Shown one piece after another: positions 6,871-18,600 of a stretch of DNA of 24,118 nt. Position 1 is the stretch's first letter. Every line of letters begins with the position of its first letter. The notes below the pieces were generated by a model that was given only the letters and a program-made list of their open reading frames with translations, was not told where the DNA came from and did no database searches. Origin of the DNA: JBDRMV01 sp043811795 (GTDB lineage: Bacteria; CG03); contig JBDRMV010000064.1 of NCBI GenBank assembly GCA_043811795.1, positions 1-24,118 on the forward strand, in the 5' to 3' direction. A program made the translations under genes and the position numbers.

Positions 6871-7958
6871 CTTGCTTTCGTTATTGCCATGTAAATCCGG
6901 TTTTTCAAATCCTCAAGCCCCTTTTTATACAGCGCGGAAATCGCCACCGGCGTGGAATCGTCGCCCAGATCTGCGCTGGAGGCCGTCCGGATAAAACGCA
7001 TTTTCTCATCCGGATGGGGGATTTTGTCGCATTTGTTAGCGGCAAAAATCTTCGGGATTCCGTCAAAACCCAGTTCTTTCAGCGTGCTGTCCACAACCTT
7101 CCGCCGCTCGGCGATGCCATCCGTAGAAACATCAAACACCACGACAAGAACCGACGCTGGAGAAATCTCCTCCAGAGTTGAATGAAAAGCGTTAATCAGC
7201 TGCGGAGGAATATCCCTGATAAAACCCACGGTGTCCACGAAAATCACGTCGGCGTCGAAAATTTTTGTCCTTCTGGTAAGAGTATCAAGCGTCTGGAACA
7301 GACGGTCCTGCGCAACGGCATTCGACTTCGTCAAAGCGTTGAGCAATGTGGTCTTCCCCGAGTTCGTATATCCGCAGATGGCAACAATCGGTATTTCCGA
7401 CTTTAATCTTCTGCCTCTCTGAATTTCTCTTCTTTCCGCCATCGCCTTTAACTTTTTTTTCAGAAGGGACATACGCTTTTTTATTTTTCTCCTGTCATAT
7501 TCAATCTGTTTTTCTCCGGGACCCCTGACGCCGATGCCGCCGACCTGCTGCATAAGCGTCACGCCCCTGCCCGTAAGACGGGGAAGAATATATTCAAGCT
7601 GCGCAAGTTCCACCTGATTCTTACCGTCCTGAGAATGCGCCGACCGGGCAAAGATGTCAAGAATGAGCCGCGTCCTGTCTATTATTTTTGCCGGAATCAC
7701 TTCCTCAAGATTTCTCTGCTGATTTGCTTTGAGATTTACGTCAAAGACAACTGTCCGCGCACCGGCCCTTTCACATTCCGCCGCAAGCAGCTGCGCCTGA
7801 CCCGAACCGATATAAAAAGCGGAATTTATCCGCTCCACCATAAAGACCTTTGAGCCGGCAAACGAACCCCCCGCCGTTCTGGTAAGCGCTTCTAATTCCG
7901 ATAAAGAGTCCCTGTATTTGTTCTTGAAACAAACGCCTGCGAGAAAAACTTTTTCCAT
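6867..7958 (-). CDS. hflX: Ribosome-splitting GTPase HflX
   Basis: 363 residues. The N-terminal HflX domain (residues 1-~185) includes the family signature GIGVRGPGEKQIEYDRR (141-157) and a coiled-coil Lys/Arg-rich linker. The GTPase domain has GYTNSGKT at 196-203, DTVGF at 242-246 and NKCD at 308-311. HflX splits stalled or 100S ribosomes, typically under heat stress. The start at 7956-7958 has no clear Shine-Dalgarno; the sequence before it is a gaca/gtct-rich stretch with a small hairpin (gacag 7969-7973, ctgtc 7975-7979). The start fits the usual HflX N-terminus and I see no better one. It overlaps der by 4 nt. The 82-bp spacer to comM holds the repeat-end motif described at 8008-8035. 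Confidence 0.95.
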   Translation of the reverse strand: MEKVFLAGVCFKNKYRDSLSELEALTRTAGGSFAGSKVFMVERINSAFYIGSGQAQLLAAECERAGARTVVFDVNLKANQQRNLEEVIPAKIIDRTRLILDIFARSAHSQDGKNQVELAQLEYILPRLTGRGVTLMQQVGGIGVRGPGEKQIEYDRRKIKKRMSLLKKKLKAMAERREIQRGRRLKSEIPIVAICGYTNSGKTTLLNALTKSNAVAQDRLFQTLDTLTRRTKIFDADVIFVDTVGFIRDIPPQLINAFHSTLEEISPASVLVVVFDVSTDGIAERRKVVDSTLKELGFDGIPKIFAANKCDKIPHPDEKMRFIRTASSADLGDDSTPVAISALYKKGLEDLKNRIYMAITKAR

Positions 7959-8007
7959 CAGAAGGACAGACAGACTGTCATCAGTGTTTCCGTTTCATCC
8001 GAACAAA

Positions 8008-8035
8008 AAATGTCATATTGTAAAGCACCGTCCCC
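8008..8035. repeat. Solitary repeat-end motif related to 4369-4395
   Basis: The sequence aaatgtcatattgtaaagc followed by accgtcccc aligns with aaatgtcgcattgcaagac followed by ctgacccc at 4369-4395. The shared frame is AAATGTC..ATTG.AA..C......CCCC. Both copies have the same orientation and stand directly 3' of a stop codon on the minus strand (comM here, yjbQ there). No palindrome accompanies this copy, so it looks like a remnant or a solo end. Confidence 0.5.
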
Positions 8036-8040
8036 ATTAC

Positions 8041-9555
8041 CTATGTTTCTTCAAGACGGTATTGCAGAGCTTCCGCAATGTGCTCGTCTTTGATGAGCGC
8101 ATCCTGCGCCAGGTCGGCGATTGTGCGGGAAACTTTCAAAACCTTGTCAACGGCTCGCCGTGAAATAGAAAATTTCTCGACCGCTAGGCGCAGAAGTTTC
8201 ATTCCTGAGGAGCCGGTTCCGCAGAACTTCTTTACTCCCGCTGAATCCAGGCGGGCATTCGTGTAAAAGCCCTTAATATCTTTTAGCCGCTCCAGCGCAA
8301 TTTTCCGCGCAGCGACGACCCTGCCGTGAATCTCAGCGGAACTTTCCGCAGGACGCTCGGAGTAAATTTCATTGAATTTAAGCGCAGGGACTTCCACCTG
8401 TATGTCAATCCTGTCCATTATGGGGCCGGAAATTTTCCCCCGGTATTTTTTTATCTGGTACGGGGTGCAGATACACTGCTTCGTCGGGTGCCCGTAATAA
8501 CCGCACGGGCAGGGATTCATCGAAGCGACGAGCATAAAAGAAGCGGGGAAAGTGCTCGTGCCTCTTACCCTCGCTATCGTGATACGCCCGTCTTCAAGAG
8601 GGCCCCTCAAGACCTCTACGACGTTCCTTTTGAACTCGGGGAACTCGTCAAGAAAAAGTATTCCGTTATGGGCGAGCGATATTTCCCCCGGCTTTGCATT
8701 CGCTCCTCCGCCTACGAGAGCGATGTCCGAAATCGTGTGATGCGGCGACCTCCATGGGCGCGTCCTGAATAAACCCACTCCTTCCGGGAGCAGATGACAG
8801 GCGGAATAAATGCAGGTCGTTTCTATCGCTTCTTTTTCGGTCATCATGGGCATAATGCCTGGGAGCCGGCGGGCGAGCATCGTCTTGCCGGCCCCGGGAG
8901 GTCCTATCATAAGGATATTGTGCCCGCCTGCGGCGGCAACCTCAAGAGCCCTCTTGACGAAACGCTGGTTCTGCACGTCCCTGAAATCAGGATATTCCAC
9001 GACCCGGCCGCCGAACGCATGCCCCTCAAAAGGCGCTATTTGAGAGACGCCCGTCAGATGCTCAAACAATTCTCTCAATGTCTTCACCCCTACAATTTCA
9101 ATTCCCTTTACCGTTACGGCTTCCGGGCAGTTGGCAAGAGGAAGGAAAACCCTCTTTATCTTTTTCCTTTTTGCCATAAGCATCGCGGGAAGAATGCCCC
9201 CGCCTGCCTTGACCTCCCCCGAAAGAGAGAGTTCACCGAGAAAAAGAGTAGTGTCGAAGTCATCATATTTTATCGGCATCACCGTCGCGAGAATTCCGAC
9301 AGCCATTGCGACATCAAACTGCGTTCCTTCTTTCTTAACGCTGGCGGGGGCGAGATTTATCAGAATTTTTTTGCCCGGCAGGGAATAGCCGGAGTTTTTC
9401 AAAGCCGAATCAAGCCGCGCGCGCGCCTCCTTTACGGAAGCGTCAGGTAAGCCGACAATGGTGAAAAGGGGCATTCCCCTCGAAACATCGACTTCCGCAT
9501 TTACGACATAGGCATTGATGCCTATAAGGGAAGACGATTTAACCTGGGTCAGCAT
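8041..9555 (-). CDS. comM: YifB/ComM family Mg-chelatase-like AAA+ ATPase
   Basis: 504 residues, the usual length. The N-terminal ChlI/Lon-like domain is marked by FTIVGLPDASVKEARARL (31-48) and NLAPASVKKEGTQFDVAMAVG. The AAA+ module has Walker A GPPGAGKT (218-225) and Walker B ILFLDE (299-304), with the family block SPHHTISDIALVGGG. A Cys cluster C349/C351/C361/C363 (CPCGYYG...CIC) probably binds zinc. In naturally competent species ComM is a branch-migration helicase that helps integrate foreign DNA during transformation; no other competence gene is in view. The start is ATG at 9553-9555 with GGGAG (9566-9570) 10 nt upstream, immediately preceded by a REP-like hairpin. The stop TAG is at 8041-8043. 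Confidence 0.95.
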   Translation of the reverse strand: MLTQVKSSSLIGINAYVVNAEVDVSRGMPLFTIVGLPDASVKEARARLDSALKNSGYSLPGKKILINLAPASVKKEGTQFDVAMAVGILATVMPIKYDDFDTTLFLGELSLSGEVKAGGGILPAMLMAKRKKIKRVFLPLANCPEAVTVKGIEIVGVKTLRELFEHLTGVSQIAPFEGHAFGGRVVEYPDFRDVQNQRFVKRALEVAAAGGHNILMIGPPGAGKTMLARRLPGIMPMMTEKEAIETTCIYSACHLLPEGVGLFRTRPWRSPHHTISDIALVGGGANAKPGEISLAHNGILFLDEFPEFKRNVVEVLRGPLEDGRITIARVRGTSTFPASFMLVASMNPCPCGYYGHPTKQCICTPYQIKKYRGKISGPIMDRIDIQVEVPALKFNEIYSERPAESSAEIHGRVVAARKIALERLKDIKGFYTNARLDSAGVKKFCGTGSSGMKLLRLAVEKFSISRRAVDKVLKVSRTIADLAQDALIKDEHIAEALQYRLEET

Positions 9556-9572
9556 AAAAACATTTCTCCCAA

Positions 9573-9594
9573 TGCGAGCAAGCTCGCACGCTAC
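9573..9594 (-). repeat. REP-like GTAG + hairpin unit upstream of comM
   Basis: On the minus strand, GTAG (9594-9591) is followed by CG and a perfect 7-bp hairpin, TGCGAGC-TT-GCTCGCA (9588-9573). A GTAG or GGAG tetranucleotide before a short imperfect palindrome is the hallmark of REP units recognised by TnpA-REP (RAYT) transposases, and the core resembles the GCGAGCTTGCTCGC core of Pseudomonas REPs. It ends 2 nt before the comM Shine-Dalgarno. The rest of the 9556-9674 spacer shows a possible -10 box TATACT (9618-9613, minus strand) without a convincing -35. I see no clear terminator after the giant gene. Confidence 0.6.
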
Positions 9595-9674
9595 ATTCCT
9601 ATCAATGGTTTAAGTATATCAAATAATTTCGGAAAATCAGAACAGTAGATAGAGGTAAAACATCAGCGGGGGAA

Positions 9675-12600
9675 TTATTTGATGACGGCGATTTTGTAGA
9701 TCTTTTTAAAAGAACCCTTTGAATTTTTTATCTTTATGTAACAGATGTAGCCGCCTTTGGCGACTTTGTTTCCCACTTCATTTTTCAGGTACCAGACAAT
9801 TTTATTCGGCCCGGCTTTACCACCGCCGCTTCTCTTGTCGCCCATGGAATCGTCAGGGAAAGATACTTCCTCGTCCGGCTCGAAATGCCAGGAATAGACC
9901 TTCTTCCCGAGCAGGTCGTAAAGCGTAATATCAACCGTTGACGGTTCGCTTAACGTGTACGCGATGGTGGTGTCCCCGAACTTTCTTGCGTCGACAGGAT
10001 TGGGATAATTGGAAACATCCGATATGCCTTCCGGCGCCGCCTTTGCCTGATAACCCGACGAGACAGGCGACCACCCGCTTATATTGCCCGCCCGGTCGAT
10101 TGCCCTGACCCGGTATCTGTAGAATTTTCCGGCCTTATTCCGGACAGTTCCGTCCTCATAATTATCAAGCGAGGACGCTATTTCCTCGCCCTGCTTATCG
10201 GCGGAAATATTTGAGGAAATCGTGCGCCACCGCGCCGAGGTGTCAACCTGCTCCTGAAGTTCGTAATATTCAACGCCGCTGGCGAGGACCCTCACCCTGT
10301 CCATGACAAAACCCGAGGCGTCCTTCCTCTCATAATAACCCGAGAAGGGATTTCCGATAGGTGAAAGAGTTATCACACCGTTTTCGTCAGGGCCGGAGGC
10401 GGTAAGACCCGCAACGGCAAGAGCCGATTCTACGCCTTCCATCCCCATCAGAACATCCCACATTACCCCATCGGCGTCGGCATACCTGTCCTTGACGCTC
10501 TTCCAGTTCACAAAGTATGAATCACCACTCGGGTCAACGGTGGGTTTATCCGGGGACGAGGGCGCCGTCACGTCAACAAAGAACTGGCAGGCTCCGGGTT
10601 CGCTGATATCCTCTGTCTCAACGCTGACCGCCTTGACCGAGAAATAATAGTTTTTCTCCTCCATCGGGTTTTCAACCTTCGCCTTTATAAAGGTACTGGC
10701 TGTAACTCTCCATGGAAGATTCTGAACGCCTCCTATTTCTCTTCCGACGGCGTACCACGATTGCTTTATGCCGCCCTTTACCAGATTCTCCGTCGGCCAG
10801 TCCGCCGAGACTTCAACACTGCTGTTCACCCACGCGTTTTTCATAACCGGCGCGGGCGGACGCGGGAGATACTCACTCTTTATCACCGACAGCGCCGATG
10901 CAAACGACGCATCGTTAATAAGACGCTCCGGCGGATTTATCGTTATCCAGTCGTTCGTCATCTGTCCCACAACCACGCCTACGGAATCATTAAGCGCCGC
11001 ATCGGAAGCAATGTCAAAAGAAACAAATATCCTCGGCGTTTCCCTTGAAATAACGAGAGACGGGGTAAGGGAAACCAGGCAGGTTCCTCCGCTAAAGACA
11101 TCATTCCCTGAAGAAATCAGAGAGTCGCCGACAACATCAAAATTAAACGTTTCTTCATTCCAGACCCTCGTGAGTTTCCCGTCGCCGTTGGAGTCCAGAT
11201 AAACGAGAACCGCGCTTATGTCGCCGTCGAAATGCCCCGGCGCAGGCGCTCCGTAACCCGCCGTGTAATTGAGCGAAAGTTTTATCTTTTGAAGAGCGGG
11301 TTTCCCGTCAACCGCCTTGACGGTGGTTGAGGAAACATAAATATCCATTGCGAACATCGGGACGGCGCGCTCGCTTTGAGAGCACGACGGAGGAGCTGAG
11401 TTGCTTATGACCACATCCATTCTCACCGGTCTTATTGTGGCGCTCCGGGATTCTATAGGCAGGTCGTCCAGAAGTTTCGGAACATTCGGCATGGAAATGA
11501 AAAAGAAAGAAGGCGAGGTGAACTTGGAGCCGAGCGTCGCCGGAGGCTGGGCATTCATAGAAAGGTTGTAAATGAGAAAATACGTCTTTGCAACGGTGCC
11601 TATTGTCTGAACCGTGTTTATTTCAAAGACGGAGGTCTGGTCGGGCATAACGTCCCAGGCGGTCTCAATATAGAAGGTGTCGGACGTATTCGAAACAATA
11701 TTTTTCTTCTGTCCCGCGCCTTTTCCGCCGGTGACTTGAAGCGTATAACCGACATATTTATTTTCCTTCCAGCCCATATTGGCCTTGGTGACGGAAAAAG
11801 CGGTCGTCAGACCGCAACCTGTGAAACTGATTTCTTCAAACATAATATTCGTTGCGCCGCTTTCCGTAAACCCGTCCGAATGTCCTATCAACTGGTCCTT
11901 CGAGGACGAAAACAGCCCGTCGCCGTCAAGATCCCTGAAAATTCTTATCTTTTCTATGTCTTTATCCGGCACGTCGCCGCCGAGTCCGACCCTCATTCCC
12001 AGCCAGTCGGCTTCCGACTCGGGATCGCCGATTCCCGGAGTTTTCGTCGTGAGCGAGAATTTTTCAACAAGAATGTCCTTTTCACCCTGCACGACTTCGT
12101 TCGCAATCACGCCGTACCCTTCCGAATCCCTCCAGGGCGAGACGGTCACGACATCGGGGTATTCCTTGATTGTCGCGCCCACCACGCCGAAGTCAACGCT
12201 TTCGACAAGGTCGGGAGCGACCACGAAGAAAGAACTCGTCCCCGGAGGCAGAATTTTAAAGCCGACCCACTTGCCTACCGTCGCGAGGTTTGCAATGTCA
12301 AAAGCGACAAAATAGGTCTTCTCCTCGCCCGCCCAGTCGGTTCCCACCTTTTCCGGGACCTTAAAACTGATATTCGCAACCCCGTCGATAAAAACCTCGC
12401 TGCCGTAATTGATGAGACCCGGATATTTGTAAGTTGTCGTGTCGTATCTTGTATCCCATGAATCAAGCACTCCGGGTATGCCGCCGCCGTCTGTCTCATA
12501 AAGGTCCCTGTAAATTTTTATCGCCTCAATGTCGGCGTCAACGCCGGAACCGATGCGGTGAATTTTCATTCCGTTGATAACCACATCGTGCTGGTCGCTC

Positions 12601-15600
12601 CTCAACGCGAGCTGCGCGAAAGCAACATTCCTGGCGCCCTGGATGACCTCAGCCACGCCGAGGTCGGTCGGCGTCACTTTCAGAGTATCTTCCGTCGCGA
12701 GCTGCTGCGTCTGGATTGAAGCAATCGCAGGAGAAAACTCCTCGACTATATGCGGCGTCTCAACATTAAAGGCGCCCCTGTCATTTATCTGCACCCCCGT
12801 ATAGGCGCCCGGAGTGGCGCTGTTGGCAAAATCAAAAACAATGAAGAAATACTGGGTCACCCCGTTATTCAAAGACAAGTCCTTAATTGTCTGAATTTTG
12901 GTCGTCGTCGAAAAATCAAGAGAACAGACGGCATCCGTAAACGTTCCCGAGGAAACGAGAATATCCGACAGCCCCCACACGCCGTAGTTGGGGTCCCCGG
13001 GCTGCTGGTCGTCCGCGTAAAGTTTGACCGTTTTCACATCGGGGTCAATCCCCGTTCCTGACCTTGTGAGCCGCAGCGCGCGCCACGGAATTTCATAGCC
13101 GGAAGCCCGAAGGGCGAGTTTTTCCATCGGAATGCTGGATTCTCCCTGGTTGACCGTGCCGGGGGCGATGGAAGAAGCGTCTATATACATGATTCTCTGT
13201 GACGCTTTCAGCGGCTGCGGGGGCGAAATATACCCAGTTCCGGCAAATTCAGGGTCAATCTTGTTCGGTTTGGAAACGACCAGGTAGCCGGCTTCGGGGT
13301 CGCCTTCAATTTTGAGCGAAGTCGTAAGACCCGGCGTAGCGACGTCCGATATTGAAAGGTTTATAAAATACCTCTTTTCCCGCGGCACAAAAGGATTATT
13401 CTTCGGCCCGATTTTTCTTTCCTCCTCATTGCCCGTAAAAATAAATTTCGCCTGCCCCTGACTGAAAGTTCCGGAGGCGATATTAATATCCGAATCGGAG
13501 TTAAATTCCCCGTTGTTGTTTGCGTCATACCAGACGCTGATGTTGTCAATATCGGAATCCTCAGCGCTGCCGGCCTGGTCGATAATCAGTTGTGTCCAGT
13601 AAGCATCCGACTGGTCGGTTTCAACATTCACGACCAGAACGGGGAGGTCCCTGTCCCCCTGGTTTAACTGGCGGTCTTCAATGAGAGAAGTCGCATCGGC
13701 AAAGTCAAACGTAACTATGTCCGCATATTCTTTCACCTCCACGGGGGTGATTCCGAACGGGTTAAAAACCGCAACGGTATCATCAACGCCATCAACCCGG
13801 AAGTAGTCTTTTGATTCAAAATTCATCCCGATTTTCTTTCCCTTCTCGGCAAACGGGTCAATGTCATAAGTTATTAAATAGTGCTTCTGCTCCTGAGCCG
13901 CGGGAATAAAATAAATTTCCTGCCAGCTGTTCTCCTCAAACGCGATGAATGTCGTTGAGGAACCGGCCGGGAAAGCGCCGTAAGAGTGGGCGACAAGGTC
14001 GCCTTCAACCATCGCCACGCGCACATCCGATTTTCCCGTCGGCGTATTCGTCGCGGTGTTAACCACGGGATTCCCCGCTGTATCCGTGGCGCCGGAAACA
14101 TAGTACCAGACCTTCACAACGTCAATTCCCCAGTTGTCAAGGTCTCCGAGTTTGTCAATTCCCATACCGCTCCACCAGACGGCGCGGGGCGTCGCGGGGT
14201 CAATTTTGAGAATCAGTTCCTCAAAAACCCTGTTCGTGTCGCCCTGTGTCACCTGTGATATGGCAGGCGACTTGGGACTCACAATCATAATGTCCTTTGT
14301 CGCAATGACCGACGGCTGCTGCGACTCGCACGGAAATACGTTCGGCTCGTCCGCATCCTTCTCTAGGTCATGGTCATAATCATAGAAAGTAGCGACCCTG
14401 TTGGCGCCTTCCATCCACGCAAAAATTGCGGCGTCGTTTGAAAGAACAACCCCTGCGGTTACACCCACTTCGGCGGAATTGCGGAAGGAATAAGCGATGT
14501 AATAAGTCGCCGTTGACTGGGATATTACCTGCGCCCGAGGCTCCGAAAGATTATTGGGGTTCCTTAATGTAATAATGCAAATCCCCGGCTCTAACTGACC
14601 GAACGTTTCAACGCCTTCCGAAATCAATTCGTCCGTATTCGGAGAAAATTCCTGGTAGCCGGTGCCGCCCACGGCCTGCACATCCCTGTATATCCTGATT
14701 GACTCTATATCCGTTGAGGGATAATTGACAACAGGGTCTGTCCCCTCTTTGCGGCCGCCGTCGGCGGAGCCGGTGAGACCCATTCTTATCTCTGACCACG
14801 GAACCGTATATTTGTCCGTGACCATATCAAGGCGGAGAAACCCGAGTTTATTAGTTCCCTGATAGACCGTATTCGTCGAATAAACGAGATTGTGCGGGTA
14901 AACGGTAATTTCGCCGGGCGAGGTGGCAATCGTCGCCGTGGGGAGACATATTTCAAAGTTGTTTGAAGAAAGAGCCGCATCAGGATTGTCTTCCCATTTA
15001 AAATATGTCCTGTCCTTCATTCTTATTATAAACGTTTTGTCCGGCTCGGTGTATTTGGAAATTGCAACCGTTATAAAATAGTTCTGCGGGCTGACTCCTA
15101 TTGTCTGGGGCTGGCTCCAGGTCAAATATGCCTTTGTAGCGCTGAAGGTGGCCGATGCAAGAAATATGTCGGAAGAAGCGCCTCCGAGGTTATCGGGGTC
15201 TTCGTCCGGAGGAGCGTCAAATCTTCCGTTGGCGTTACCGTCTTTCCACACGCGGATTGCCAGAATATCTTCATCTTTTGTCCCTCCGACATTGTCAATA
15301 TCCAGGCCTTCCCAATCACCCGTTCCCGAATTGGTCCACAAATCGAGACGTTCGATGTACCTGTTGACCGCCCCCTGATAAATTCTTCCGGCGCTGCCGT
15401 ACTCGTCCATTTGTATAATTCTATCCCCGGGATAATCCGGATCCGGATCACCGGGTTTCCCTTTCGTTTCGGGGTCGACATACGGCTTGACGACTGCCCC
15501 CTGAATAACAAGGTCGGCCGAGGTGCCGCAAATGCTGTTGTCTGCCTGGTCAACGGCTGATATTTTTACCGGCGGGACATCCGGCGGATCGGTCACATGG

Positions 15601-18600
15601 CTGTCTTTGACCTTTATGATTTTTGCTCCGAGGTCGGCTTTTGTAAAATTGTAATACGGCGGGAACGGCGATGTAACTTCCGCGGTGCCGGTCGCCGTGA
15701 AAGACGCGATTCCCGTATAGTAAATCCAGTCATCCTCCAGAGCATCAGGATTGCCGAGAGGCGGCCGGCCCGTGCAAATGTTGCCCATGCCGCCGGCTCC
15801 GTATCGGTCAAGCGCTTCAACGGTGACGGTCACATCGGTCAAAACGGGGGCTATGCCGTCGTGAGTAACCTTGAACCTGACAGCGTCGGAAGGATAAACC
15901 GTCACTGCTTGCTCGGCATCAGCCCACCCCTTGTCGGGCGACTCATTAACGGTGATGGTGTGAAGACCTTTGATTTCATCTCTATAATAGAAACTCTCGG
16001 TTGAGGTCCCCGAGGCTATCAGAACTCCAACGGTTGTCCAGGGCGGGGCGCCCGTGGTTGAAAAACCCTCCTGAGAGGAGGAGCCGGACAGCGGAAGTTG
16101 AATATTCTGCGGCGCCTTGGATTCGTTGTCGAATTTATCCCTGAGCTGAACGGTTATTATATACGAACTGCCGAATGCGGTGTAATCATCGACTCCTGCA
16201 ATGGCACGTCTCGCCGGCGTGGTAAAGACAATTTTTACAATATCCGCGCCCCAGACGTCGCAATACTGCGAGGCGTCTGTCCAGCCAAGCGCGATGGCGC
16301 TCTCTTCTACTTTTATCTCGTGATGACCGCTCTTCGTGTTCACATAAAAGAAAGACGCCTCATCTTCGCCCATCGGAATCGTTATGCTGTCTGTCGATAC
16401 CCAGACGGTTGAGGTAACGGACATATCATATGATGGCGGGTCCTGTATCTGGGATTTAAGCGCAAAAGCCACACCCGCAGGGTAGTCACTGGGAATCGGC
16501 GATGGATTGCCGTACTTGTCCTGGGTCTGAAAAGTTACCAGAGGAGATGTCGTTCCGGCAGTGAGGGACTTTCCGTTTCCATCTGTCATTGCCGTCGTTA
16601 TAAAAACAATATACGAAATGGAAGCGGGATTGATTGTCTGCGTCTGGCTGCCTTTCCACTCACCGTTATTGTAGGAAACTTCCGTTACCGGATGACCCAC
16701 GCGGTCGGAAGTAAACCAGAATTTACTTGCGTAGGTATTCGTCGTAAATGTTATGTACGTAGTGGACGAACTCCACACTTCCTCGCCATCAAGCAAAAAG
16801 TGGTAAAGCCCCGCAATGGCATCATTGCCGGTGGCTTTCAAATAACAGACCTTATTTTCGGCGACAACTTTTTCGTTATGCCAGTTATCCCGCGTGTGAA
16901 TTTCAATCCTATGCTTTTCCGCGTCTAATTCCGTTGTGGTGCCGGCTGTCAGGGTTCTCGGATCCGTTGTGAAAGCAATATACGAAATATCATACGGGTT
17001 AATCCTTATGTTGGTCACGGCAGAAACAATGCCTGTGCTAAAAGCCGTTATCGTCCATGAGGACGGGGTAATGGTGTCCCAGGATGCCTTATGGTCGTTA
17101 TAGTAAAACTCGCAGAAAGTCCCTCCGTCGTCAATTTTTATGCTGGCTCCGGAATATTCCGGGTCATCGTGCGGCTCATCCGGGTCGGAGGTGTTAATTT
17201 TAAACTTGGAGAACACACCAGGCATTGAAGTCCCGCCGATTTTGAGGTCGGGGTCATCGTTGGAATCGGTTTTAAGGCGTACATAGGACTTGCCTGTTTC
17301 GGACAGGTTGCCGTACTGGTCGTATCTCACCACCTTAAACTTTGTCGTCCAGCAGTTGTCATCCTGAGAGCCGAGGGTCTTTTCGGCGGGCGCCGTGTCA
17401 AATACATATTTTGCCGGCCCTGCGCCTTTTGTCTCAATCAGACCCGACTCACCCTCAACAGCAGGGTCATCAATGATTTGAATCTTTGCCCTTACCTGGT
17501 CGGCTGCTTTCGTTGAAACATAAAGATTAACCGCCATTTCCGTCCCTCCTATTACGCCATAAGCATTCGTCGTCGCCGAAGAAATACTATGACCTTCACC
17601 ATCCGAAAAATAGGGTATGGCATCACCCGGCTGGTAGTCTACTATTGAAACAATGAGGTCACATACTTTACCTTCCGCCTGTTTCGGGTTGCCAAAGTTG
17701 TCGGCGGCGGTTCCTATGATGGCTATTGACTCGCCCGCCGCAACTGTTGTTAAATCTGCCGTCGGCGAAACGACAAATTTAAAGAGGTTTCCGGCGGTAA
17801 CGGTGATTCCCTCCTGCACTCCGGAAATGCCTGCATACCAGTCGTCCTGCGCCTTTATCCAGAAACCCCCTCCGGCAGTGCAGAGGAATGAATTTACAAA
17901 ATCTTTTTGTCCCATATTATTAGTCACAAAAGTGTAATCATCCGGAAGGTCTGTTAGGTCATGCGAATTATTGGACGTAAACTTAACGACGCCGCCGAGG
18001 TAACCGTTCCAGTCCTTGGCGTAGCTCTTATTACCGACCCAGACCCCGTATTTATCGTACGAACCCTTACAGACATTATTAAAATTATCCTTCGCTTTTA
18101 CCGTAAAGGAGAACGGGGTTCCTGCTGCTGTGTTGACAGGAATATCTTCAAGAACAAGTTTTGCGGGGTCCGAGTTGTTCACAATAATGTTGCCGGTGGC
18201 GCCCGTGGCGATGCCGGTCGCGTAGGCATAGATTTTATTCTCTGCCTTAACCTCCCTCAATTTTACCCAGCAGACGGCAGAACCGTTCGCATCGATAACC
18301 ACGCTCCCCGGCAGTGTGGCGGAGGAGGATGTCGCTCCCAGCGTGACGGTCGGCTGCGCATCCTTGGCAATGTTAAAATTATCGTCCCTGAGGTATATGT
18401 CAAAATCCCATTCGGTCTCGCTCGCCTCGTGGACGTCGGGTATTTCCGTTTTACCGTAACCTTCAATAATGCTTTCTCCCGGAAGAACGATGACTAATTG
18501 TGAGCCGGCGGCCGCCCTGATATCCACCTTAGGCGTCTGGTATGTCGGGTTGTTGAGCGCTCCGTATATTTCGTTTGCGGTGAGCGTCCAGGAACCGCGG

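Noticed and set aside
9613..9641. Promoter for comM (TATACT at 9618-9613 on the minus strand)
   Set aside because: The -10 box is good, but no -35 hexamer at 16-18 nt matches more than about half of TTGACA. Not listed as a feature.
11736..12461. 241-codon plus-strand open frame inside the giant gene
   Set aside because: It is antisense to the type B repeat array and rich in Arg/His/Pro as expected of a shadow frame. The opposite frame is continuous for 14 kb.
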